A stretch of 9,324 bases of DNA, from the NCBI GenBank assembly GCA_938023885.1, contig CALJCU010000445.1, positions 1-9,324 of the forward strand, in the 5' to 3' direction. The position numbers and the translations under genes are program-made. Under the pieces are notes generated by a model, which had not been told where the DNA came from, made no database searches, and saw nothing but the letters and a program-made list of their open reading frames with translations. Shown piece by piece: positions 1 to 6,486 of the stretch (position 1 is its first letter; every line of letters starts with the position of its first letter). The stretch is from an uncultured Prevotella sp. GTDB lineage: Bacteria > Bacteroidota > Bacteroidia > Bacteroidales > Bacteroidaceae.

Positions 1-543
1 GTCTTCCTCAGGATAGTTATATGCTTTGAACATCGGCATCTCAGCAGCACTGACATACTGGTCGAGAAGCACATAAGCCTGTTGGTAGTTTTGCTTGCCG
101 ATGAAATAGATGCCACCATTGAAAAGATTGGGACGGAGAGTGTTGAGCGTATTGGCATTCTGCTTCCGCATCTTGGGCTTCACCCTACCCTTCTTATCCG
201 GCAAGGCATCGATACTGTCATAATCAGTCATCGCTGTAAACAGGCGGGAAGCGGTATTGAACAAGGAGGCCGTGTCGTATTCCTGCTTGAGATACAACTT
301 CTCGTTTCCTGCCTGATATTGTTTCTGTAGCGATTCGAAGAGTAAGTTCCATATCTTCTCATTGCCTCGGTTGGCTGGGTTCTTGAGCAGTTTCGTCATT
401 GACGCTTCAACCTTGTCAAGGTCTTTGTTGGCCTTGATTTTGTCGAGGGCCTCATTGATCTCCTTCTTCTGTGCATAGATATGTGGAGCACACAGAGGGA
501 GGAATAATAATGACAATATGAATATGAAAATGAACTTTTTCAT
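1..543 (-). CDS. Secreted TPR-like protein, 5' part (partial)
   Basis: The minus-strand frame is open from an ATG at 541-543 to the window edge, giving 181 codons with no stop, so the C-terminus is missing. Residues 1-24 form a signal peptide: MKK, a hydrophobic core rich in F, I and L, then a likely cleavage after IYA before Gln25, a common Bacteroidetes site. The mature part is charged and helical. Around residues 140-165 is a segment (RPNLFNGGIYF, then NYQQAYVLLDQYV) that resembles TPR-containing exported proteins of Bacteroidales; a TPR-like fold is inferred from this A/Y/L spacing. It is probably periplasmic or surface-associated, perhaps a scaffold, and its function is unknown. It lies 79 bases beyond atpG, behind a strong terminator, so it is probably not part of the atp transcript. 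A Cys at residue 18 is not in a convincing lipobox. Confidence 0.8.
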   Translation of the reverse strand, partial: MKKFIFIFILSLLFLPLCAPHIYAQKKEINEALDKIKANKDLDKVEASMTKLLKNPANRGNEKIWNLLFESLQKQYQAGNEKLYLKQEYDTASLFNTASRLFTAMTDYDSIDALPDKKGRVKPKMRKQNANTLNTLRPNLFNGGIYFIGKQNYQQAYVLLDQYVSAAEMPMFKAYNYPEED

Positions 544-560
544 GATGGTACAAAGTTGAC

Positions 561-595
561 AAAAATGGGAAAGGAACTTTCTTCCTTTCCCATTT
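561..595 (-). terminator. Rho-independent terminator of the atp operon
   Basis: A perfect 14-bp inverted repeat (563-576 paired with 582-595) encloses a 5-base loop. Read on the minus strand, the stem is followed by a run of five T (565-561, overlapping the end of the stem). The plus-strand side has no T-run, so it acts for minus-strand transcription. It starts about 28 bases after the atpG stop and ends just before the TPR-like gene, which fits the end of the ATP synthase transcript. Confidence 0.85.
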
Positions 596-622
596 AACAC
601 ATATTCTTATGGGAAATGCGGA

Positions 623-1597
623 TCAATTGTTGACGCTGCCGCCCACAATATCCAGCAATTCACTTGTGATCGCAGCCTGACGACTCTTGTTATACTGGAG
701 ATTGAGCTCCTTAAGCAGTTCGTCAGCATTATCGGTAGCAGCCTGCATGGCCACCATACGGGCTGCATGCTCAGAGGCATTGCTGTCGAGCAAAGCTGTG
801 TACACCATCAGGTCGAGAGCCTTCGGAACCAGAGAAGAGAGCACTGTCTTCAGGTCCGGTTCGACGATGAAGTCATCATTGAGCGGTTTGACCTCAGCCT
901 CCTGTCTGTTGGCACTACGTCCTTTCCTCCGAAGATACTCCTGTGCCTTGGCCGTAGCCATGTCTGAGGAGAGGTCACGGTCGTTGTCTGCTCCTATAGC
1001 CTCTGTCGTGAGGTCAAGAGGCAGATAGCCACGGCGCGTGAGGACCTGCGAGCCAGCACTCTTGAAGTGGTGGTAGATAAGCTCCACTTTGTCGTACTCG
1101 TGCTTGGAGTACTTGCTGATGAGCTCTTCTGCGATGGCCCGGCAGTCCGCGGCATTAGGCTTGTCAGCCAACGCCGCGTAGTCGCCGGTGGGTGTGAACC
1201 CGAGCTTCTTGACCTTCTCAGCTATCTTGCGGCCAATGGGATAGATGGTGATATCGTTAATGCCTTGAGCTTTGTACCCGTCTATCGCCCGCTGCATCAT
1301 ACGGATGACATTGTTGTTGTATCCGCCACAGAGCGAACTGTTAGACGAATAGACAACGAGGGCCACGCTCTTGATCTCCTTGCGCTCTTCCGTAAGGTCT
1401 CCCTCGGCGGCATCAGGCATGGAGACGAGGAACGATTTCAGGATATGCTCCAACAGATTCTCATAAGGGAGCATGTTCTGAATGGCTGTCTGCGCATGGT
1501 GAAGTTTCGACGACGCTACCATCTTCATGGCACTCGTTATCTTACGTGTGCTCTGAACAGACGCTATGTGGGTCTTTATCTCTTTTAATGAAGGCAT
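623..1597 (-). CDS. atpG: F1Fo ATP synthase subunit gamma
   Basis: Gamma is the central rotor shaft of F1; it turns inside the alpha3beta3 head and couples c-ring rotation to ATP synthesis. The N-terminal coiled-coil helix is clear (PSLKEIKTHIASVQSTRKIT, then AMKMVASSKL at 23-32), as is the C-terminal helix (ASEHAARMVAMQAATDNA at 274-291, then YNKSRQAAIT and DIVGG near the end). The central Rossmann-like part covers roughly residues 75-195. At 324 aa it is longer than the usual 285-295 aa. The extra length is a charged, cysteine-free stretch at about 199-240, between YLPLD and VEPDLK. The ATG is 9 bases after the atpA stop, consistent with co-transcription, and has no obvious Shine-Dalgarno site. 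It is the last gene of the operon, followed by the terminator at 561-595. Confidence 0.97.
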   Translation of the reverse strand: MPSLKEIKTHIASVQSTRKITSAMKMVASSKLHHAQTAIQNMLPYENLLEHILKSFLVSMPDAAEGDLTEERKEIKSVALVVYSSNSSLCGGYNNNVIRMMQRAIDGYKAQGINDITIYPIGRKIAEKVKKLGFTPTGDYAALADKPNAADCRAIAEELISKYSKHEYDKVELIYHHFKSAGSQVLTRRGYLPLDLTTEAIGADNDRDLSSDMATAKAQEYLRRKGRSANRQEAEVKPLNDDFIVEPDLKTVLSSLVPKALDLMVYTALLDSNASEHAARMVAMQAATDNADELLKELNLQYNKSRQAAITSELLDIVGGSVNN

Positions 1598-1606
1598 AAG
1601 CTATGT

Positions 1607-3193
1607 TTATTTCTTAAACTGACCGGAAATATTAGCCATCACTCCCTCGATGGTCTTGGTGCATGTGTCGTCAATCTTTCCGGCAGCCAAGGTGTCGATG
1701 ACATCCTGATGCTGCGTGCGCATCTGCTCAAGGAACTGATCCTGACATTCCCGTACCTTGTCGACAGGCACATCGTGCATCAGACCATGTACGCCACAAT
1801 AGAGGATGGAGATCTGCTCTCCAACGGACATCGGACTATACTGCGGCTGGATAAGCAACTGGTTGTTCTTACGACCGCGGTCGATGGTCATGGCTGTCAC
1901 AGGATCCATATCGCTGGAGAACTTAGAGAAGCTCTCAAGCTCACGGTACTGTGCCATGTCGATCTTCAGCGTTCCGGCAACCTTCTTCATGCTCTTGATC
2001 TGTGCGGAACCACCCACACGGCTCACAGAGATACCGACGTTGATGGCGGGGCGGAAACCCTGGTTGAAGAGGTCTGTCTCCAGATAGATCTGCCCATCGG
2101 TGATGGAGATGACGTTCGTAGGAATGTAAGCCGACACATCGCCTGCCAGTGTCTCAATGATAGGCAGCGCCGTGAGCGAGCCACCTCCTTTGACGTGACC
2201 TTTCATCGACTCCGGCAGATCGTTCATCTGCTCAGCCACCTCCTGCTGCTCGTTGATCTTTGCAGCACGCTCCAACAGACGGGAGTGGAGGTAGAACACA
2301 TCACCCGGGTAAGCCTCACGGCCTGACGGACGACGCAGAATCAGGGACACCTCACGGTAGGCCACTGCCTGCTTGGACAGGTCGTCGTAGACCACAAGGG
2401 CATCGAGGCCACGGTCACGGAAATACTCACCGATAGCGGCACCGGCGAACGGTGCATAGTACTGCATGGCGGCAGGGTCAGCAGCCGTAGCGCTCACGAT
2501 GATGGTATAAGGCAGAGCACCGTGCTCCTTCAGGATCTGCACGAGGGCTGCTACTGTACTTGCTTTCTGACCGATGGCGACATAGATGCAATATACAGGC
2601 TTGCCTGCCTCATAGTTGTTTTTTTGGTTGATAATGGTATCGATAGCGATAGCCGTCTTGCCTGTCTGACGGTCGCCAATGATGAGCTCACGCTGTCCGC
2701 GACCGATAGGAATCATGGAGTCGATAGCTTTCAGACCCGTCTGCAGAGGCTGCTTAACGGGCTGGCGGTAGATCACGCCCGGAGCCTTACGGTCGAGCGG
2801 CATTTCGAAGGCACCGGTCAGGTCGATGTCTCCCTTACCGTCGATAGGCTGTCCGAGCGTGTTGACAACGCGCCCGAGGAAGTTGTCGTTGACACGGATG
2901 GAAGCGATACGATGTGTACGTTTCACTTTCATACCTTCCTCAATACCTGAGGAAGGACCGAGCAGGATACAACCCACATTGTCTTCCTCCAGGTTCATGA
3001 CGATAGCCATGGTGCCGTTCTCAAACTCGAGCAACTCACTGGCCTCGGCATTGCGCAGTCCATAGACGTGAGCCACACCATCACCTACAGTGAGGGTGGT
3101 GCCCACTTCATCAAACCGTTCCTCCGAGTTGACGCCTTCAAGTTGCCTGAGCAACACTTCCGACACCTCGCTTGGTTTTAATTTATCACTCAT
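1607..3193 (-). CDS. atpA: F1Fo ATP synthase subunit alpha
   Basis: Alpha is the non-catalytic nucleotide-binding subunit of the F1 head, alternating with beta. Residues 1-95 are the N-terminal helix and beta-barrel. The P-loop GDRQTGKT is at 173-180. VVYDDLSKQA (267-276) follows in the core, and the arginine finger that reaches into the beta catalytic site is Arg392 in SVSRVGGSAQ. The helical C-terminal domain finishes the protein with QFKK. The length of 528 aa is slightly above the E. coli protein (513 aa). A few extra residues lie around 312-336, before the conserved GGSLTALPIIET. The start ATG at 3191-3193 fits the family N-terminus (lineage SEVLLRQL). It follows atpH after a 44-base A/T-rich spacer without a clear Shine-Dalgarno, and atpG begins 9 bases downstream. 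All catalytically important residues look intact. Confidence 0.98.
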   Translation of the reverse strand: MSDKLKPSEVSEVLLRQLEGVNSEERFDEVGTTLTVGDGVAHVYGLRNAEASELLEFENGTMAIVMNLEEDNVGCILLGPSSGIEEGMKVKRTHRIASIRVNDNFLGRVVNTLGQPIDGKGDIDLTGAFEMPLDRKAPGVIYRQPVKQPLQTGLKAIDSMIPIGRGQRELIIGDRQTGKTAIAIDTIINQKNNYEAGKPVYCIYVAIGQKASTVAALVQILKEHGALPYTIIVSATAADPAAMQYYAPFAGAAIGEYFRDRGLDALVVYDDLSKQAVAYREVSLILRRPSGREAYPGDVFYLHSRLLERAAKINEQQEVAEQMNDLPESMKGHVKGGGSLTALPIIETLAGDVSAYIPTNVISITDGQIYLETDLFNQGFRPAINVGISVSRVGGSAQIKSMKKVAGTLKIDMAQYRELESFSKFSSDMDPVTAMTIDRGRKNNQLLIQPQYSPMSVGEQISILYCGVHGLMHDVPVDKVRECQDQFLEQMRTQHQDVIDTLAAGKIDDTCTKTIEGVMANISGQFKK

Positions 3194-3237
3194 GAATTAA
3201 CAAAATCGTTTAATTTTCAATTCTCAATATCAAGTCC

Positions 3238-3774
3238 TTACACTGTCATCTGCTGAAGCACGTTGTTGAGCTTCGTCTTCACACTGGCATCGAGGCAGTA
3301 AGTATCATACTCAAGGATAAATCCTCCGATGATACTCGGGTCTACCTCCGTGTTGAACTCCACGTTACCGTGTGTGCGGTTCTCAACCATCTGTTTCATC
3401 TTAGCCTCTGTCTGTGCGGATACGGGCACGGCAGTGGTGAGCTTTCCGCGGATAATGTTCTTGTGTCTGCGGTAAAGGGTGATATAAGCCGCAGCCATGA
3501 ACTGTAGGACCGACTCGCGTCCTTCCCGGAACACGAGCTCTAGGAACCTTACAGTCAGGTCAGTGGCTTCTCCTCCACAGGCAGTCTTCAGCAAAGACAG
3601 TTTCTTGTCGTTGTCAAGAGTAGGATTGTCTATCGTGAATCGAAGTTGGGGCACTTGGAGGTAGTTGTTCGAGAGCGTCTGCATCCCGGCATAGACAGTG
3701 TCCTCCTGTTTGAGCCGGATGGCACTCTCCAGAAGAGCCCTAGCATATCTTACTGCTATTAAACCTCTATCCAT
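3238..3774 (-). CDS. atpH: F1Fo ATP synthase subunit delta (OSCP)
   Basis: Delta sits on top of the F1 head and joins it to the b-subunit stalk. The protein starts MDRGLIAVRYARALL, the usual delta N-terminus (a tyrosine-alanine-ALL helix). The C-terminal domain contains VDPSIIGGFILEYD, matching the family's PxLiGGfi motif, and ends with KLNNVLQQMTV. The frame could open six bases earlier at a TTG (3778-3780), but I chose the ATG at 3772-3774 because it matches the family start and is the stronger codon. This gives 178 aa, the normal size. It lies 19 bases after the atpF stop and 44 bases before atpA. Its presence excludes an N-ATPase, which lacks delta. Confidence 0.95.
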   Translation of the reverse strand: MDRGLIAVRYARALLESAIRLKQEDTVYAGMQTLSNNYLQVPQLRFTIDNPTLDNDKKLSLLKTACGGEATDLTVRFLELVFREGRESVLQFMAAAYITLYRRHKNIIRGKLTTAVPVSAQTEAKMKQMVENRTHGNVEFNTEVDPSIIGGFILEYDTYCLDASVKTKLNNVLQQMTV

Positions 3775-3793
3775 AGACAATAATTATTAAAAT

Positions 3794-4306
3794 TTATTCA
3801 TTGGCTGCCTTATCGGAGACGGCAACTTCATCAAGCATTTTGTTGATTAATTCCATCTGCTTGTCATCAGTCGAAAGCTGTTGCTTGACAATCTTCTCAG
3901 CAATCTTGACAGAGAGCTCAGCGACCTGTGCGCGGATCTCACGTACAGCCTGCTGCTTCTCCTGTTCAATCTCCGCCTTGGCATCGCTGATGAGCTGTGC
4001 TCCGCGATCCCTTGCCTGTTCCTCAGCTTTGGCGACGATAGCATCACGGGTTGCTGTGGCCTCTTTGAGGACCACTGCTTGTTTCTCGCGTGCTTCCTGC
4101 AGAATGGATTCTCCTTCTTTTTGAATGTTGGCAAGCCTCTCATTGGCTTCGTGTGCCTTCCTCAGACTGTCATCGATGTAGTCCTTGCGCCCCTTGACCA
4201 TCTTTGTGATGGACGGGAACCCCCATTTCCACAGGATGGCCAGCACGATGAGGAAGACAAGCGTCATCCAGAAGAGCAGGCCTGTACTTGGCAATAATAA
4301 ATCCAT
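3794..4306 (-). CDS. atpF: F1Fo ATP synthase subunit b
   Basis: Subunit b forms the peripheral stalk that holds the alpha3beta3 head against the a subunit. One membrane helix occupies about residues 8-28 (LLFWMTLVFLIVLAILW), followed by KWGFPSI. A long charged, Ala/Glu/Lys/Gln-rich coiled coil runs from about residue 35 to 145. The C-terminus (LSVKIAEKIVKQQL, then ELINKMLDEV) is the delta-binding part. The length of 170 aa is typical. Only one b-type gene is present, so the stalk should be a homodimer rather than the b/b' pair of phototrophs. The ATG follows the atpE stop by 25 bases, and atpH starts 19 bases after its stop. Confidence 0.96.
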   Translation of the reverse strand: MDLLLPSTGLLFWMTLVFLIVLAILWKWGFPSITKMVKGRKDYIDDSLRKAHEANERLANIQKEGESILQEAREKQAVVLKEATATRDAIVAKAEEQARDRGAQLISDAKAEIEQEKQQAVREIRAQVAELSVKIAEKIVKQQLSTDDKQMELINKMLDEVAVSDKAANE

Positions 4307-4331
4307 ACGCAGTCGTTAAGTTCGTTTATGA

Positions 4332-4577
4332 TTAGATGCAGAGGAAAGCAACGACCACAGCAAACAATGCGACACCCTCAATCAGAGCGGCGGCGACAAT
4401 CATAATTGTGAAGATCTTGTTGATGACCTCCGGCTGGCGAGCCATTGCGTCCATGGCCTGACCGCCGATGCGACCGATACCGATACCTGCGCCGATGGCT
4501 GCAAGACCAACACCCAAACCAACGCCTAATTTACCAAGGCCTGCTGCTGCGGCCTGTAATACTAATGCTGAAATCAT
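4332..4577 (-). CDS. atpE: F1Fo ATP synthase subunit c (c-ring proteolipid)
   Basis: Subunit c forms the membrane rotor ring that carries the coupling ion. This 81-aa hairpin has a glycine-rich first helix with repeated GxG spacing (residues 18-39), the polar loop ARQPE at 46-50 that contacts gamma and epsilon, and a second helix with the ion-binding carboxylate Glu67 (ALIEGVALF). At the position that holds the sodium-ligating Gln in Ilyobacter tartaricus, aligned through ARQPE, there is Ile, and the residue after Glu67 is Gly rather than Ser. This points to proton coupling. An Arg at 36 lies within helix 1. A 79-base A/T-rich leader precedes the ATG, the longest gap in the operon. Confidence 0.97.
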   Translation of the reverse strand: MISALVLQAAAAGLGKLGVGLGVGLAAIGAGIGIGRIGGQAMDAMARQPEVINKIFTIMIVAAALIEGVALFAVVVAFLCI

Positions 4578-4656
4578 AGTTGTAATGTTTTAATATTTTA
4601 AATTATTGTTTATTCTGTATTATATTACTGGGTTGTCTTTCGGTCCGTTTTTTGAC
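4578..4656 (-). promoter_or_regulatory. A/T-rich leader ahead of atpE
   Basis: The 79 bases between atpB and atpE are the largest gap in the cluster and are strongly A/T-rich next to the atpE start, with no stable hairpin visible by eye. I found no TAnnTTTG promoter element in it. Because c is needed in about 8-15 copies per complex, an unstructured A-rich leader could raise atpE translation; the E. coli atpE initiation region is known to enhance translation. That role here is inference only. Confidence 0.35.
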
Positions 4657-5721
4657 TTATTCGCCTTTTGAGCGGGCCAGTCCAATAAAGGTTGCGCTCA
4701 GCATGGTGAATACCATTGACTGGATGAAGCAGACTAGAAGTTCGAGGCACATCATAAAGATACTCATCAAGATGCTGAGGGAAGACATTCCCACAGCAAT
4801 ACCGATGCCCATCGATGCAACAACGAAGATGATACAAGTCAGCGACAGAGCAATGGCGTGTCCGGCCATCATGTTGGCGAAAAGTCGGATCATCAGAGCA
4901 AAAGGTTTAGTGAAGATGCCGACGAATTCAATCAGTGGAATCAGCGGAAAAGCTTTCAGAGCCAAAGGCACATCGGGCCAGAAAATGTCTTTCCAGTAAT
5001 GCCTGGAACCGCTGAACTGTGTGATGATGAACGTACAGAGTGCTAGGAAGAACGTGCATGTGATGTTACCCGTAAGGTTACCGCCACCCGGCGGAAACGG
5101 TATGATGCCCATCAAATTACACGTGAGGATGAAGAAGAAGCAAGTGAGCAGATAAGGAGAATACTTCTCGTAACCCTCCCCTATTCCCGGCTTCACAATA
5201 TTGTCTTCAACCCATGACACAAGCATCCCCATCAATCCTGTGAACCCACCGGGTGCGGGGTCGCTGGCCTTGTGCTTGCGGTACCATCTTGCCGGTAAGA
5301 GGATGCAGAGCAAGAGGATGATGGAGTCGATGGAAAGTACAGCCACTGTCTTCGTGATACTGATATCAAAAGGCAGAACCTCTTTGCTTCCTTGCAGTTC
5401 CACAATCTTTCCTGCATACTCCCCCTGACTGGCTATGGCGAGGTTGAACGGACCCTGACGATAGCCCTTGCTGTCGGTCTCCTCAGCAAACTTAGCTGTG
5501 CTGAAGACGTGCCAGCCCGTGGAACTCTTCACGATTACCGGCAGGTTGATAACAACGTGTTTCTTGCCGATATCCGTGATATGCCAGTCGTAAGAATCCT
5601 TGATATGTCCTACAACGATCTGAGACGTATTGAGCTTTCCTCCTCCCTTGTCGGCGGCTGAAGCCGGGACAGCGAGGATGAGTGCCAATAGGAAACAGAT
5701 GATATGATCTAAATATCTCAT
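4657..5721 (-). CDS. atpB: F1Fo ATP synthase subunit a, with signal peptide and N-terminal extension
   Basis: Subunit a provides the two proton half-channels beside the c ring. The core is recognised by KPFALMIRLFANMMAGH (272-288), in which Arg279 is the essential stator arginine, and by CFIQSMVFTML near 331-341, where Gln334 corresponds to the conserved Gln of the last helix. At 354 aa it is far longer than E. coli AtpB (271 aa). The extra part is N-terminal: a signal peptide (hydrophobic core 8-19, likely cleavage after ASA at 22 or ASAA at 23), then about 100 polar residues expected in the periplasm, before the first membrane helix at about 125-143. I recall this arrangement as typical of Bacteroidetes a subunits. 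The ATG is 13 bases after the stop of the AtpI-like gene. Confidence 0.96.
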   Translation of the reverse strand: MRYLDHIICFLLALILAVPASAADKGGGKLNTSQIVVGHIKDSYDWHITDIGKKHVVINLPVIVKSSTGWHVFSTAKFAEETDSKGYRQGPFNLAIASQGEYAGKIVELQGSKEVLPFDISITKTVAVLSIDSIILLLCILLPARWYRKHKASDPAPGGFTGLMGMLVSWVEDNIVKPGIGEGYEKYSPYLLTCFFFILTCNLMGIIPFPPGGGNLTGNITCTFFLALCTFIITQFSGSRHYWKDIFWPDVPLALKAFPLIPLIEFVGIFTKPFALMIRLFANMMAGHAIALSLTCIIFVVASMGIGIAVGMSSLSILMSIFMMCLELLVCFIQSMVFTMLSATFIGLARSKGE

Positions 5722-5734
5722 TATTCTTAGAGCT

Positions 5735-6013
5735 TTAATGTTTCTTTGTCAATGTCAAGGCCATCATCACCACATACATGGCGAACACCATGATAACGAA
5801 GGCTTTTGACTGTGCCATGCTCCTGGAGATGGACCACACATACACGCCAACGACGAGTAAGACTGCCAACACCCGGAACACAGCATAGGCAAGATAGAAT
5901 TTTACTATCTGCTCCGGAGCCTTTGACTTCACGAAGTCGCAGCCTTTCATCCACCCCATGCCCAACAGTGCGAACAGAGCCGCACAGAGGAAAATAGTCA
6001 GTGGCGATGGCAT
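5735..6013 (-). CDS. AtpI-like small membrane protein, 92 aa
   Basis: I start this protein at the ATG at 6011-6013 (MPSPLTIFLC). The frame extends to 6235, but the upstream part is arginine-, histidine- and cysteine-rich and is read through the neighbouring gene, so it looks like a shadow. The 92-aa product has three predicted membrane helices at about 4-23, 42-60 and 70-88, with KSKAPEQIVKFYLAYAVFR between the first two. A basic loop leading into a helix with FR, plus its place just before atpB, resembles AtpI, the poorly conserved factor linked to c-ring assembly or magnesium supply. Sequence similarity alone is weak. It overlaps the 3' end of the preceding gene by 16 bases in another frame, suggesting translational coupling, and atpB begins 13 bases after its stop. 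Confidence 0.75.
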   Translation of the reverse strand: MPSPLTIFLCAALFALLGMGWMKGCDFVKSKAPEQIVKFYLAYAVFRVLAVLLVVGVYVWSISRSMAQSKAFVIMVFAMYVVMMALTLTKKH

Positions 6014-6189
6014 AGGCTGCTGATGATTGCCATGGCAATGAGCCATAAGATGAGAACGATGAGAGCGACTGTCACAACGGTATTGACATACCCGTAAGCA
6101 CGGGAGACATTCAGGCCCAGGAGCGTCAGCAATGTGACGCCTGCGATGACCCAGATACCTATCTGCCTTATCTTCTTTGTACGTGTCAT
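5998..6189 (-). CDS. Uncharacterised two-helix membrane protein, 63 aa
   Basis: From the ATG at 6187-6189 this frame encodes 63 aa: a basic N-terminus (MTRTKKIRQ), a membrane helix at about 10-27, a short turn with NVSRAYGYVN, a second helix at about 37-57, and a His/Arg end (CHRH). An earlier ATG at 6237 would add 16 residues and overlap atpC by 16 bases; I prefer 6189 because it gives a typical positive-inside start and leaves atpC untouched. I do not recognise the family. It does not show the glycine-rich pattern of AtpZ. The locus, between atpC and atpB and overlapping an AtpI-like gene, suggests a role in assembling or stabilising Fo, similar in position to atpQ and atpR of N-ATPases. 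That is inference from context. Confidence 0.65.
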   Translation of the reverse strand: MTRTKKIRQIGIWVIAGVTLLTLLGLNVSRAYGYVNTVVTVALIVLILWLIAMAIISSLCHRH

Positions 6190-6221
6190 ATATCGTTTGA
6201 TGTTCGCTCTCGGAAACCTTA

Positions 6222-6461
6222 TCAGATCTCCACACAAAGGCTGATCTCGTTTTTCTTTACTTCTACGAAACCACCTTGTATGTCGAGTTTCTGAGCTCCG
6301 TCCTTACCTTTATATTCCACTTCTCCCTTTTCGAGTGACGAGATGATTGGTGCGTGGTTGTCGAGCACCTCAAAGCTGCCTTGTGTTCCGGGCACCTTGA
6401 GGCTCTCCACCTCACCGTCATAGATCACCTTCTCAGGAGAAATAACCTTTAACCTTAACAT
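6222..6461 (-). CDS. atpC: F1Fo ATP synthase subunit epsilon, short form
   Basis: Epsilon joins the gamma shaft to the c ring. The 79 aa contain the full N-terminal beta-sandwich: LRLKVISPEKVIYDGEVES, then VPGTQGSFEVLDNHAPIIS (23-41), ending with GGFVEVKKNEISLCVEI. The C-terminal helical hairpin of E. coli epsilon (total about 138 aa), which can block rotation and hydrolysis, is absent. The stop is clean and the next gene is in a different frame, so this is not a frameshift. Short epsilons are, to my knowledge, usual in Bacteroidetes and Chlorobi. An SD-like AAAAAGG precedes the ATG by about 7 bases. It lies 25 bases after the atpD stop. Confidence 0.95.
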   Translation of the reverse strand: MLRLKVISPEKVIYDGEVESLKVPGTQGSFEVLDNHAPIISSLEKGEVEYKGKDGAQKLDIQGGFVEVKKNEISLCVEI

Positions 6462-6486
6462 AAGCTACCTTTTTAGTTTGAGTCGC

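Noticed and set aside
544..558. CAACTTTG just before the TPR-like gene as a -7 element giving a nearly leaderless transcript
   Set aside because: The first base deviates from TAnnTTTG and there is no TTTG at the -33 position, where the terminator stem lies instead.
687..2950. Long plus-strand open frames opposite atpG and atpA
   Set aside because: They are antisense shadows of well-conserved subunits and show no recognisable domains.
3775..3780. TTG start for atpH, adding two residues
   Set aside because: The ATG six bases downstream matches the family N-terminus and is the stronger start codon.
5735..6235. A single 166-aa protein covering both small genes between atpC and atpB
   Set aside because: Its first 74 residues are rich in Arg, His and Cys and are read out of frame through a convincing two-helix membrane protein. 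Only the part from the ATG at 6013 looks like a membrane protein.
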